The notes beneath the pieces were generated by a model. The model was not told where the DNA came from. It ran no database searches and saw only the letters and a program-made list of their open reading frames with translations. Below are positions 43,250-52,615 of a DNA stretch of 64,000 nucleotides, piece after piece (position 1 is the stretch's first letter; each line of letters starts with the position of its first letter). Both the position numbers and the translations under genes were made by a program. The stretch lies in contig JAYKKM010000170.1 of assembly GCA_035772405.1 (NCBI GenBank), positions 186,001 to 250,000 of the forward strand, read 5' to 3'. Source of the DNA: Chrysogorgia sp. JL179-B06 (taxonomy: Eukaryota; Cnidaria; Anthozoa; Scleralcyonacea; Chrysogorgiidae).

Positions 43250-43950
43250 GTGGAATTAATAAAGTACAATTAGTTGATCCTAATAAATTAAATGAAATCT
43301 TAGAATTAATAAAAAAAGAACATGTTAATAAAAATGTATTACAAGGAATTAAAAACAAAGAGGAATATCAATTTTTAGAAAATAAAGATAAAATGGAGCA
43401 AGAATTAAAAAATAAGAATAATAATCAAACTGAAGAAAATATTGTGTCTTTTTTAAAAAGAAAAGAAAAAATCAAAAGAAAAGCTGAAACATCTACTAAT
43501 GATCAACAACAAGAACCACCGGAAGAAGCGAAAGCGGGGAAAACTACATATGGTAACCTAAGTGAAGGTCATATTAAAGAATTCTTAAAGAAAAAAAATA
43601 TTAAAACAATAGGGAATATAATAAAATTAAATAACTATGAAGTTAATTACGACGATATGATGTATGATTTAACACACAACGTATCGAAAATTCAAAATTA
43701 TCATTTGACAGCTAAACAACATTCTAAAGTTTTAAAAGAATTAAAAAAAATGAAAATGCCTGTTGCTTATATAAGAAATCAAAAACTTCGACAACAATAT
43801 AAAACAAATGGAGGAGATGCTGACAGCGATTACGATGCATTATCTTTTCCGATTACTCATCAACCACAATCACCTAGTTTTAGATCGCCACTTTCTAAAT
43901 CGGAGTTCGATACTTTTTTAACCCATAGAGATAAAAGAAGAAAACGATGA
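43246..43950 (+). CDS. Viral protein upstream of the protease (234 aa)
   Basis: MSGINKVQLVDPNKLNEILE, a long charged coiled-coil-prone N half, GNLSEGHIKEFLKKKNIKTI, YDLTHNVSKIQNYHLTAKQH, and a Ser/Pro-rich basic end (RSPLSKSEFDTFLTHRDKRR). Position between capsid and protease suggests a virion or scaffold protein. Not recognised by sequence. Intact. Confidence 0.6.
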   Translation: MSGINKVQLVDPNKLNEILELIKKEHVNKNVLQGIKNKEEYQFLENKDKMEQELKNKNNNQTEENIVSFLKRKEKIKRKAETSTNDQQQEPPEEAKAGKTTYGNLSEGHIKEFLKKKNIKTIGNIIKLNNYEVNYDDMMYDLTHNVSKIQNYHLTAKQHSKVLKELKKMKMPVAYIRNQKLRQQYKTNGGDADSDYDALSFPITHQPQSPSFRSPLSKSEFDTFLTHRDKRRKR

Positions 43951-43960
43951 TTCCTGTTTT

Positions 43961-44548
43961 ATGTTTTTAAATAAATTTTTATATACCGACGATATTAATA
44001 AAATAGCAAATACAAATGCTTTTTTAAACAAATATTTTTTGGGTGCTTATCCTGCGGATGTCTTTCCTGACAAAATTAAATTTCCTTCATGTTGGATTTG
44101 GAATACAGATGAATCAAAAGATAAGGGACAGCATTGGGTAGCTATTTGGGTTGATAAAAACAAACATATGTATTTTTTTGATAGTTTTGCACAAAAAGTT
44201 AGTTTTTATAAACGAACGTATTGGCTATCTTATGCCCAAAGAAATAATTTGACATTTGTGTATGATCAAAAAATTCCCCTTCAATCCCGAGCAACAGTTG
44301 TATGTGGAAATTGGAGTCTTTATTATTTACATAATAAATGTAAAAACGAAATACAACAAACACAAAAATATTTGTTATTTAAAAGCAAAAATAAAAATAA
44401 ATTAATTAATGATATTAAATTAGCTCGTAAAATAATTATACTAGGAAAGGTAATAGTTAATATTTATAAAAAAAAATGTAAAAATAAAATAGAAACACAG
44501 AAAGCTTATAATCAAAGTTGTTGTTCTTTTAATAAATCACAATTTTAA
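43961..44548 (+). CDS. Adenain-like cysteine protease (195 aa)
   Basis: Catalytic residues are visible in the adenovirus-protease order: His58 in GQHWVAIWVD, Asp74 in YFFDSFAQK, Gln108 in IPLQSRA and Cys115 in VVCGNWSLYYL. This C5-type protease matures capsid and core precursors at sites such as (M/I/L)xGx-G. Downstream is a Lys-rich C terminus. It precedes the convergent ATPase gene, a normal Polinton order. Intact; the ATG at 43,961 is chosen because an upstream ATG (43,947) gives only eight codons. Confidence 0.85.
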   Translation: MFLNKFLYTDDINKIANTNAFLNKYFLGAYPADVFPDKIKFPSCWIWNTDESKDKGQHWVAIWVDKNKHMYFFDSFAQKVSFYKRTYWLSYAQRNNLTFVYDQKIPLQSRATVVCGNWSLYYLHNKCKNEIQQTQKYLLFKSKNKNKLINDIKLARKIIILGKVIVNIYKKKCKNKIETQKAYNQSCCSFNKSQF

Positions 44549-44589
44549 TTAAACATATTTACAACACAATTCACAATTGTCTGTTTTAT

Positions 44590-44856
44590 TTAAAATATTG
44601 AACTCAATAGTGACAGTGCTAGAGGCGCTAAAGCTAAAGCAGGTAGAAACCCTCCTTTTTGGTTCCTTTTACGTTTCCCCACAACACCTCCTATATGTCT
44701 AACATTTTTCCTTTTTCTTCTTCTTTTACCGCTTATTATACGTTTTACCCCTGTATACATTTTCTTAGGAATATCAATATAGGTATGTTTAGCATCTCGA
44801 GAAAAAATTTTCCAAATTTCTTTCTTCCCTTTTAATTGTATTGATTTTTTTTTCAT
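44590..44856 (-). CDS. Basic Gly-Gly core-like protein 3 (88 aa)
   Basis: MKKKSIQLKGKKEIWKIFSR, then KRIISGKRRRKRKNVRHIGG, KRKRNQKGGFLPALALAPLA and a hydrophobic end (LSLLSSIF). NQKGGFLPAL is the clearest candidate protease site with a C-terminal hydrophobic peptide, as in adenovirus-type precursors of small core or lytic proteins (inference). Runs leftward from the ATPase side. Intact. Confidence 0.65.
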   Translation of the reverse strand: MKKKSIQLKGKKEIWKIFSRDAKHTYIDIPKKMYTGVKRIISGKRRRKRKNVRHIGGVVGKRKRNQKGGFLPALALAPLALSLLSSIF

Positions 44857-44997
44857 CGCGATAAAACTTCTAGGATCTTTGTTTGTTTTTATCCCTTTAT
44901 TATTTTTTTACTTATATAGCAAATAAGATAACAACGAAATAAAAAAAGGTTATTCTTTATTTATAAATTCGTGAAAATTATTACAAAATTATTATTT

Positions 44998-45675
44998 TTA
45001 ACACAAATCGTATACAATGGTTTTTTCATTAGGAAATATATGTGTTCTTATTCTACAATTATCATATCCTTTATTACAATTATCGAATAATAAATATCCA
45101 TAGGGATGTTTATCAATATCAGCTACTATTTTATCAAATTGACTTCTATTTATTTTCTTATTATCACATATTGTATACATATTTCTACAATCACTTACAT
45201 TTTTAAACATGATATAATAATGACTGTTGATACGTAAATTTTGCAATTTTCCATTACCGTAAGATAAGTTTTGACATGCAAAAATTACGCTTGCATTACG
45301 ATGATGAACATCTTGAGTTGCAATATTATCAATTTTATCAAGATTTTCTTTTGACGATGTACCTACTAACATAAGATCGTCTAAAATAATTAATGTATTA
45401 TCAGCTGTATTTATTTGTATATCAGTAATATCAGGTATACCCTTCTTACAGTCAATAAATTCGAAATTCATTTTTCTCTCTTCCAAAACCGTGTGCATTT
45501 TATCGTATAAGGGTTGATATATGGAATAAAGATAAACAATTTTCGTAATTTTTGGTGTTATCATTGCCTCAATATAATTTAGTAATTGTAAAATCCAAAA
45601 TGTTTTTCCACATTGACTAGGACCGCACATTGTTAACATAAACGGGTGATGAAATGGTAGTGAAACAGCATTCAT
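44998..45675 (-). CDS. Genome-packaging ATPase (A32/FtsK-HerA type, 225 aa)
   Basis: Walker A GPSQCGKT at residues 18-25 and Walker B NTLIILDDLML at ~93-103, followed by HHRNASVIFACQNLSYG, a sensor-like strand with conserved polar residues. This is the packaging ATPase of Polintons and large DNA viruses, which drives DNA into the capsid. Length is normal. It lies between core protein 3 and the repeat-rich intergenic region. Intact; ATG at 45,675. Confidence 0.9.
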   Translation of the reverse strand: MNAVSLPFHHPFMLTMCGPSQCGKTFWILQLLNYIEAMITPKITKIVYLYSIYQPLYDKMHTVLEERKMNFEFIDCKKGIPDITDIQINTADNTLIILDDLMLVGTSSKENLDKIDNIATQDVHHRNASVIFACQNLSYGNGKLQNLRINSHYYIMFKNVSDCRNMYTICDNKKINRSQFDKIVADIDKHPYGYLLFDNCNKGYDNCRIRTHIFPNEKTIVYDLC

Positions 45676-45774
45676 TTTACACGTCTAAAATCAAAAGGAA
45701 ATATATAGATATTTTATAAGAATTTAAAGTTTATTTTGGACTTTGATAGATTTCCCTTTCCCTAGTCATCGGAC

Positions 45775-46050
45775 TTTGATATTTGCGGGGTGTATATTTT
45801 TAAGCATATAATGACCTTGCCTATACATAACCATATAAGGTCATGATATGAATTTGAACTTTTGCTAGAACATCATAACCCCTCCCCCTCGAATGATCTT
45901 GACATATTTGCGTGGTGTATATTTTTAAACATATAATGACCTTGACTATACATAACCATATAAGGTCATGATATGAATTTGGACTTTTGCTAGAACATAC
46001 CCGAAATTCTTTGAACAGCATAACCCCTCCCTCAAATGACCTTGACTACC
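45775..46050. promoter_or_regulatory. Direct-repeat intergenic region with TGACCTTGA sites
   Basis: Two ~124-bp direct repeats (45,776-45,895 and 45,899-46,020) share ATATAATGACCTTG, CATAACCATATAAGGTCATG, GAACTTTTGCTAGAACAT and CATAACCCCTCCC. TGACCTTGA or close variants occur at 45,812, 45,938 and 46,038. It separates the leftward ATPase from the rightward acidic gene, so it is probably a divergent promoter; any ORF crossing it is repeat-derived. Confidence 0.6.
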
Positions 46051-46083
46051 CGTCACTATAGTAACGCATAAACAGGGCGCGAT

Positions 46084-46090
46084 TATATAA
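46084..46090 (+). promoter_or_regulatory. TATA box of the acidic gene
   Basis: GATTATATAAACGC about 75 bp upstream of ATG 46,159. It follows the TGACCTTGA repeats. Confidence 0.5.
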
Positions 46091-46158
46091 ACGCTAGCGC
46101 GATACAGTAAAAACTAAAACGATCAAAGGTAGTCAAAGAACCCAAAGAAGAAGAAAGA

Positions 46159-46635
46159 ATGGAGCAAATCGTGTGGAAAAAAGAAGATGGCGGAGAAATC
46201 GTGTGGTACTTCGATGAGTTCGACACACGATTTTTCCACCCTATTAACGAAGACATGGTGGTGGTTGTAGACATGGTGGTGGTAAAAGAAGAAAGTGAAG
46301 ATGAAGACGCTGATGAAGATGAGGACACTGATGAAGATGATGAAGACACTGACAGTGATGATGAAGACGTTGGTGATGTCGAAAACTGGGATGATGATGA
46401 TGATGACGTCAAGAAAGACGATCAAGACGAGGAGGAAAAGTTATGGGAGGGGGTATTTAACCCTCCCGATAATAACAATGACAATATATATAAAACTATG
46501 AATAAATACGGCTTTAGCGAAAGCGAAATTGACAATGAGGACGACGAATATAAAGTATGGGACTATATCGATACCCGGGGGGAGGAATTTTTATTTTTTG
46601 AGAAAACTCAAACATTAATTAAAAAAAAATGTTAA
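46159..46635 (+). CDS. Highly acidic viral protein (158 aa)
   Basis: MEQIVWKKEDGGEIVWYFDE, then a long Asp/Glu tract around residues 45-95 (EESEDEDADEDEDTDEDDED), then WEGVFNPPDNNND and FSESEIDNEDDEYKVWDYID. Transcription-activator-like or histone-chaperone-like acidity; no named domain. Its 3' end overlaps the polymerase 3' end by ~20 bp in convergent orientation. Intact. Confidence 0.6.
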   Translation: MEQIVWKKEDGGEIVWYFDEFDTRFFHPINEDMVVVVDMVVVKEESEDEDADEDEDTDEDDEDTDSDDEDVGDVENWDDDDDDVKKDDQDEEEKLWEGVFNPPDNNNDNIYKTMNKYGFSESEIDNEDDEYKVWDYIDTRGEEFLFFEKTQTLIKKKC

Positions 46636-49422
46636 AAAAGACGAGTCTGTGTCCATTTCTTCTTCTTCTTCTTCTTCTAAATATCCGTAAGGGATTGTAG
46701 TAAAATTATCTTTAACAATACGTTTATTAAAAGTAAATGAAAAATTTTTAATTTCAGTATTAATAAAAATATTATTTAATTTATCTTTACATATTTTATT
46801 TTCATATCTAATTGTAATGATTTGATCTTTATCTTTAACACATTTATTTAATGTTTTAAAATTTAAGATATCTTTCGCTTTATTTTTTAAAGAAAATCCT
46901 TTTACATGCACTACTTCTTCGTTTAAATTCGTAATATAAGAATAACATTTAGGACCTGTTGAACAAAATCGCGTAATCCATTCATTTTCTTTTAATTCAT
47001 TGGTTAATTCTCCTAAATAATTACCGGTTTTAATCGAACAAGTATTTTCATCACTCACATAAATAATCGAATCGGTATCAAAATATAAAACATGTTTTCC
47101 TAATTTTTCAATTACATCATATAACTGTAGCCGAGCATAAGCTGTAACAAAACATGCGATAACAATATTACCCGTTTTTAAAGTTACTGTAGCTTCATCT
47201 ACATTTTCATATGTACAACGTAAAAGAGTATCATTAATAAAATCTAAAGACGTTAATTTTTTACTCCTATCGTTAGCTAAACCTAATAATTCCTCATAAT
47301 CATTTAAAAAAGCAACTTGCGTGTTATTTTCATTTTGTGCAAATTTACCCCACAAGGAATTTAATAATGTTTTCGCTATAGTTCTTAAACCGGGATTTTT
47401 TTCTATTTTGTCTTTATCTAAACTAATATGTTCATGATTCAAATAATCTTGACAATACTGGTTAATTTTAATTTTATTTTTACTACCATCACTATTAAAA
47501 CATTCAGTAGGTAAACCCGACGCCTCTTGTTTTAGTTTTAAAAAATCGTTTACATAAGCAACAAAGATTTTTTCTTGGCGATCATAATGATATATTTCAT
47601 TGATTTGAATTATTTTATATCCCTTATCAACAGCTTTATTAATTTCAACACTACACCATGTCCCCTGTAAACAGCGATCGTTTTCATTATGTATACATTT
47701 ATCACATTTATCGATAGCACATTGATTACATAAAGGAAATAATAATTTTCCAGCTACTCTAACGGGTAAAACACCAAAAAAAAGATTTTGCGGGGGTTCT
47801 ATACGACATTTAATCAAACCGAAAATATATTTTATATTTATATTCTCACACTCTTCATTAACGAAAATTTTAGGGTGACCAACCGGGAAAACAAATTCTT
47901 TTTGAACAAAAGGATATAGCGATGTAAAGTCTACATAATAAATGTGTTCATTTTGTTTTATCTCTCTAAATAAACATATAGAAGAAGTTCGCCCACCATA
48001 TAATCCATCACGGGGAGTTAATATTGTATATCCAAAAAATGTTTGTTTCAATTCAATAATATCGCTACAACTATATTTTTTTTCATTTAAAAAATCACAT
48101 TCCCATTTTTCGACAACTTTATATCCTGCATTTAACAATTCATTTGTAAAACGTTGAGTTTTCGAGTATAATGTTCCAAATTTTTCATTCACTAAAGTAT
48201 TCATTTCATATTTTTCAAAACAACGAGAACATCCGTGAAAAAAACATCCATGAAATTGATAAACTGTATTATCATAAAATCCGTCAATAAACCGTCCTAA
48301 TATTTTTTTTTCTCCTTGAGCAGAACCTTTATATTCTAATCGTCCTGATAAATATTTATTAATTTCATACAGCCAACAAATTGCAATTAAACTTTGATTT
48401 ACATTGCAGCGATAACCTCCTGCAGGAATTATCCCCACATATTTTTCTTTTAAAAAGTTTTGTCGAAATATTTTTAATGCTAAACTTGCAATAGTCATAC
48501 AATTTTTTTCATAAAAAGGTGCTACACAAGCAATCGAATTTATCATGGATGAAAATTTTACACACCCATTTCTTAAAATATTCACATCCTCACAACAATA
48601 ATAATATATTTCATCGCGAAAAATATATATACTTTTTTCTTTTTCATTATACCATTTTTCAAATTTATCTTTATCACTCATATTATCTATATCAAAATAT
48701 TCCCTATCAATCACATCTCCTCTATACTTTAAATCAGTAAATTTATAGGGGTGAAAGCCTTTTTCATCTTCGAGAAGACCCATACATTTAGGAATAGCTG
48801 ATAAGGGCATCGTTAAAAAAAAATAACTATCTAAAAATAGAATATTATTTTCGCATATTTCTAAACTCATTATTTTAGTACCATTCATAATAGTTTTTGG
48901 AATAATTTTTAATTTTTCTAATAAATATTTAAAAATAAAAATTGTATCAAATCTCGCGCCATTATGGGCAATCCAAACAGAATCTTCTTGTTCCAATATA
49001 AAACTACATAAATCTTCAACAACAGGGCTATTATTATTATCAAAAAGAAATTGTCTATATCCGCAACAACTAACAGCTTCAATATTTTCATCAATAAAAC
49101 ACGATTGTGTTATTAACGGAATTTGTTGTTTTTTAAAAGGGATATCTTGACAGCGCATGCATACTTTTTGTACTATACAATAAAAAGGAACTAACATTTT
49201 ATTGTCATCTACTTTTGTTTCAAAATCGAAAAATAATAATGTAGGTGGTTGTTTTTTATTTTTTGGAATAGATAGTGTTTTCATAAAACAATAATGCGTC
49301 TGTTTCTGATAACTAGTACAATGATAACAAAATCTTTTAGAACAATCATGTTTTACACTTTTATCACGTTGAATAAAAGAAAATCTAGAACATATTTTAT
49401 AACATGGTTCACAAAAAAACAT
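46615..49422 (-). CDS. polB: Protein-primed family B DNA polymerase, exonuclease-polymerase core (935 codons)
   Basis: Exonuclease motifs: FDFET (~65), HNGARFD (~153), YCCED (~275). Polymerase motifs: A DFTSLYP (~498), B KTLLNSLWGKFAQ (~684), C YFDTDSI (~780), plus KCYSY. A QFHGCFFHGCSRC segment (~389) between the domains is typical of Polinton polymerases. The N-terminal Cys pairs (CEPC, CYHC) form zinc ribbons. This enzyme replicates linear genomes by protein priming from the TIR ends. The catalytic core is open throughout, but the start at 49,422 is only an internal Met: the gene continues upstream as described in the next entry, so this core is not a complete product. Confidence 0.9.
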   Translation of the reverse strand: MFFCEPCYKICSRFSFIQRDKSVKHDCSKRFCYHCTSYQKQTHYCFMKTLSIPKNKKQPPTLLFFDFETKVDDNKMLVPFYCIVQKVCMRCQDIPFKKQQIPLITQSCFIDENIEAVSCCGYRQFLFDNNNSPVVEDLCSFILEQEDSVWIAHNGARFDTIFIFKYLLEKLKIIPKTIMNGTKIMSLEICENNILFLDSYFFLTMPLSAIPKCMGLLEDEKGFHPYKFTDLKYRGDVIDREYFDIDNMSDKDKFEKWYNEKEKSIYIFRDEIYYYCCEDVNILRNGCVKFSSMINSIACVAPFYEKNCMTIASLALKIFRQNFLKEKYVGIIPAGGYRCNVNQSLIAICWLYEINKYLSGRLEYKGSAQGEKKILGRFIDGFYDNTVYQFHGCFFHGCSRCFEKYEMNTLVNEKFGTLYSKTQRFTNELLNAGYKVVEKWECDFLNEKKYSCSDIIELKQTFFGYTILTPRDGLYGGRTSSICLFREIKQNEHIYYVDFTSLYPFVQKEFVFPVGHPKIFVNEECENINIKYIFGLIKCRIEPPQNLFFGVLPVRVAGKLLFPLCNQCAIDKCDKCIHNENDRCLQGTWCSVEINKAVDKGYKIIQINEIYHYDRQEKIFVAYVNDFLKLKQEASGLPTECFNSDGSKNKIKINQYCQDYLNHEHISLDKDKIEKNPGLRTIAKTLLNSLWGKFAQNENNTQVAFLNDYEELLGLANDRSKKLTSLDFINDTLLRCTYENVDEATVTLKTGNIVIACFVTAYARLQLYDVIEKLGKHVLYFDTDSIIYVSDENTCSIKTGNYLGELTNELKENEWITRFCSTGPKCYSYITNLNEEVVHVKGFSLKNKAKDILNFKTLNKCVKDKDQIITIRYENKICKDKLNNIFINTEIKNFSFTFNKRIVKDNFTTIPYGYLEEEEEEEMDTDSSFLTFFFN

Positions 49423-50755
49423 ATATTGACAAGGAGTTAAACGTGAATAATTTTGTTGAGCAGGTTTAAAAATTGTATGGGTTAAATGATTTAATTAACA
49501 TGATTGATTATAAAACAATATTTTACAATTAGAACATTGAATCTTTGTTGTATCTTTGGGGCATAAATTATTTTTATAACATCTTTGACGGGTTAAATTA
49601 GTTCGACACACGTGTGAATCAATAAATTCCCCGTGTGTAAAATAACTTATAATATAATCTAATAATATAATCTAATAATATAATCTGTACGTGAATCATA
49701 AATGATATTATCTAAATCGAGATCTGAATACACTACCAAGTCAACACCTTGGGCATTAAGAAATTTTTCGTACACAATCGAAAATTGTTTAACTTTAACT
49801 TCTTCACCCTCGGGTATACCCGATTTTTTATACACATCACGTATTTCTTCAACACTAAATAATTCGTCAATACTTTTACTAGGTTGTTTAGTCATCGTCT
49901 CATACCTATGATCTTTATACAAAAACGATAGACCTACTAAAATAGATAACGCAAAACAACAATTTTTAATTGTTTGCGTTAACTTAGTACTGATAATATA
50001 AAAAACTCCAGTGCGAAATTTACGATCATATTTTGTTATAGATTTATTTACTTTACCACCGCCACTATCATTTTCATTTGCTTTATTTAATCTATTGTAA
50101 ATTTTTTTTCTCCTAATTAAAGGATTTTGTTACTTGATAAATTATTAGCTGATAATCCCGATGGAAAAGTTTGAATAACTACAGTACATTTCCACCCGTT
50201 CGCTATCATATCTTGATTACTTTGCATATGTTTTTCAAAAATATTTTAAAAATATTTTACATTAACATCACTTAATTTCATTACAGCTGTAGAGAAAAAA
50301 CCTTAGGAGCATGACTAAAAATAAATCGCACATAGTCATCATTATTTTTTACACTTGTACGTGCATAATTAATCAAATAAGTAAAAAGTAACGTCAACGA
50401 TTGTATAAAGGCTATAAAATTAACATCCGCTTTACGAGCAATAGATATTGAAAAAGTTTGTTCAATCACTTTAAACTTTTCATTTTCTTTTTCATTAATT
50501 TTCTCAACACTAATAATATTTTTTTCACTTTCAAACAAACTTACTAAACGTTCTATTTCTTTGTTATTATATTTAAATTCCTTCTGTTGATTCTCCATGG
50601 TTTTGTTCTTTTCTTCTTCTAAAACAAGAAATACATGAGGTTTTTTTATTTTTTTTGTTTTCCTCTCCATCAACAAGGTCCCCTATATTAATATGATCTG
50701 CCTCTTTTACACTAATACAGGTAAAGGTCACCAACGGTTTATCTCCAGCACCCAT
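49423..50755 (-). pseudogene. N-terminal third of the polymerase gene, heavily broken
   Basis: Minus-strand pieces in changing frames continue the polymerase upstream: 50,573-50,755 (MGAGDKPLVTFTCISVKEAD), 50,281-50,676, a piece around 50,130-50,230, 49,659-50,120 and 49,423-49,650 (zinc-ribbon Cys such as RQRCYKNNLCP and CSNCK). Lesions: TAA at 49,495-49,497 and 50,246-50,248; frame changes near 50,66x, 50,29x, 50,12x and at the triplicated ATTATATTATTAG repeat at 49,650-49,680. With the core the gene would span ~4.1 kb, normal for Polintons. This half is inactivated. Confidence 0.7.
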
Positions 50756-50781
50756 CCAATTACCCTTTTTTTTCTAAAAAA

Positions 50782-51102
50782 ATGTGTGAAACTATACATA
50801 TATAAATTTATTTTAAAAATAAATATAACGAACCTTATATAGCCTATGAAGTTTTAGATAATGATGCTTGTGTTTTATTTTCACCAGAAATATTTCGTGA
50901 ATGTCTATTAAATTTTACAGAAGATAATGAGGAAATCATTTATATTAATTATTTAGTAATACAAGAAAGATTAGAAGATTTAAAAAAAAATATATATCAA
51001 TTATCATCATCTATTATATATAAAATTGAGTGTATTATAAATTTTATTAAAAAAAATAATACGTCCTATCTTGGAATTAAAACAATATTTAATTATGGTT
51101 AG
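50782..51102 (+). pseudogene. Viral ORF with TAA at codon 8 (106 codons)
   Basis: The ATG at 50,782 is followed in frame by TAA at 50,803 and then an open frame YNEPYIAYEVLDNDACVLFS ... YLGIKTIFNYG to TAG 51,100. Helical, charged, unrecognised. It is divergent from the polymerase gene (27 bp apart) and its end overlaps the SET gene start (51,095). Confidence 0.45.
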
Positions 51103-51657
51103 AATGAAATTATCGGTAAAAAAACGAAATAATAACTCACGTGTCGTTAATAAATCACAAAGTATACGAGATGTTCTTCAATGTAAAAGTAATACTGTAA
51201 AAAGAATAAGATGTCGTAAACGCATTGCCCATACCCCAAAATGTTGGATCCATTTAGCAAAAGAAGATAACTTACGTGTAAAAAAATCAAATATTCCAAA
51301 TGCTGGAAAGGGATTGTTCGCGTGGAAAAATCAATTTAATCCAAAAAAAACAATAATCCAATACACTGGTCGAAAAACAAATCAAACAGAATTAAATCGA
51401 AAATACGGTATAGATGTAAACGCCAACTATAGTATTTGTGATACTCCCAACAATTGTTTGGATGCTGATTTAAGTACTTATTCTGCAGCTCGTTTTGCAA
51501 ATAATGGAAAAGAGGGTCAAAATATAAAAATAATTCCTACTTTACTTATAAAAAAAATAATAATAAATACTTTTTAGAAAGTTCAAAACGTATAAAACCC
51601 CATGAAGAAATTTTTGCTAATTATGGTCCGAACTATTGGAAAAGAAAAAAACGATAA
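51095..51657 (+). pseudogene. SET-domain protein (frameshifted near the end)
   Basis: A basic N terminus (MVRMKLSVKKRNNNSRVVNK, CRKRIAHTPKCW) is followed by a SET domain: LRVKKSNIPNAGKGLFAWKN, IIQYTGR, NCLDADLSTYSAARFANNGK, QNIKIIP. The first frame ends at 51,577; the C-terminal SET part (YFLESSKRIKPHEEIFANYG, PNYW) is in another frame to TAA 51,655. A one-base indel in the A-rich run at 51,545-51,562 splits it. SET domains methylate lysines using S-adenosylmethionine; the RFANN and EEIFANYG-Y motifs correspond to the cofactor-binding pseudoknot. A chromatin-modifying role for the virus is likely, substrate unknown. Confidence 0.8.
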
Positions 51658-51663
51658 ATCATA

Positions 51664-51920
51664 ATGGGGTGTAGGAAATGTAGAAGATATGTAAAATTAT
51701 TAGGTAAAGGATTTAAAGGGAAAAAAAACAAAGAGGTGGTGGTTTTAGAGGAACTAAAAAACAACGTGGGGGTATAAAAATAACTAACGCGTTAGGTAAA
51801 AATATCATCAACGAAATTAGTAAAGGTGTTGGAATCTTAAAAACACTAAAAAATAAATCTCAAAAAGGAGGAATAGTACAACCACGACATCGTACATATG
51901 GTGGATATTTAGAGAAATAA
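51664..51920 (+). pseudogene. Basic Gly-Gly core-like protein 4 (frameshift in an 8-A run)
   Basis: Frame one from ATG 51,664 (MGCRKCRRYVKLLGKGFKGK) runs into the A-run 51,721-51,728; the next frame continues QRGGGFRGTKKQRGG, KNKSQKGGIVQPRHRTYGG to TAA 51,918. Three RGG/KGG sites in a basic protein match the other core-like proteins. The break is a one-base homopolymer change. Confidence 0.55.
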
Positions 51921-52010
51921 GAATGTATTAATATTAAAAAATAAATAAAAATATTCTTTATCTTTTCTTTTTGTGTCAACAAAAATATTTATTATTCCAT
52001 TTTTTTTATT

Positions 52011-52593
52011 TTACATTTGATCAACCAATTCACAACATTTAAGAGTGAATTTTTTAGTATTAAGAATGTTAAAATTTGTCATTGCTGTCAAATAAAAACT
52101 ACGTATTGTACAAGCAATTTCTACACAATTAATGGGTCTTTGTCTCCAATATAGATAATCATTAAATATACAAAAAATAAAATAAGAAGTAAGATTATCA
52201 TAACAATGAAATTTTTCAGGAAAATTGTCATTTAACCAAACGTTAATTGTTTCTTTAGAATAAGGAAAACGGAAGTTTAATAAATTATGTTCCATATACG
52301 TTGAAAATAAACATTGAAAATGTTTTAATATACAATCAGGAACAAGTTCTTCTTCTTTATCTTGAAACAGTTGAATTACAAAAAAACAACTCCCGTCGAT
52401 ATCTTCTTTCAAATAAAAATATTTTTTAATCGTGTAAATAAGCATAGGTATCTGAAATCTTCAATAATACATGGTACGCTTCAATTCCATCTTCATTCGA
52501 ACTAAAACTGTCGATAAAATCCCAAATATATCGACATGTAAAATATCCATCAGTATATCTTGAAGGATCCATTTGACCGACCAATACATCCAT
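52011..52593 (-). pseudogene. Viral gene of unknown function (frameshifted)
   Basis: ATG 52,593 gives MDVLVGQMDPSRYTDGYFTC ... ISDTYAYLHD, ending near 52,427; the next frame (52,445 down to 52,011) continues KKYFYLKEDIDGSCFFVIQL ... TKKFTLKCCELVDQM. The break lies in an A/T run at 52,425-52,440. Aromatic-rich, globular; not recognised. Confidence 0.5.
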
Positions 52594-52615
52594 TCTTAAA
52601 ACACTACATTAATGT

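Noticed and set aside
45821..46021. 66-aa ORF with internal protein repeat
   Set aside because: It is created by the 124-bp direct repeats of the intergenic promoter region.
46083..46425. Ser-rich and Ile/Val-rich minus-strand ORFs
   Set aside because: Antisense of the Asp/Glu-rich gene at 46,159.
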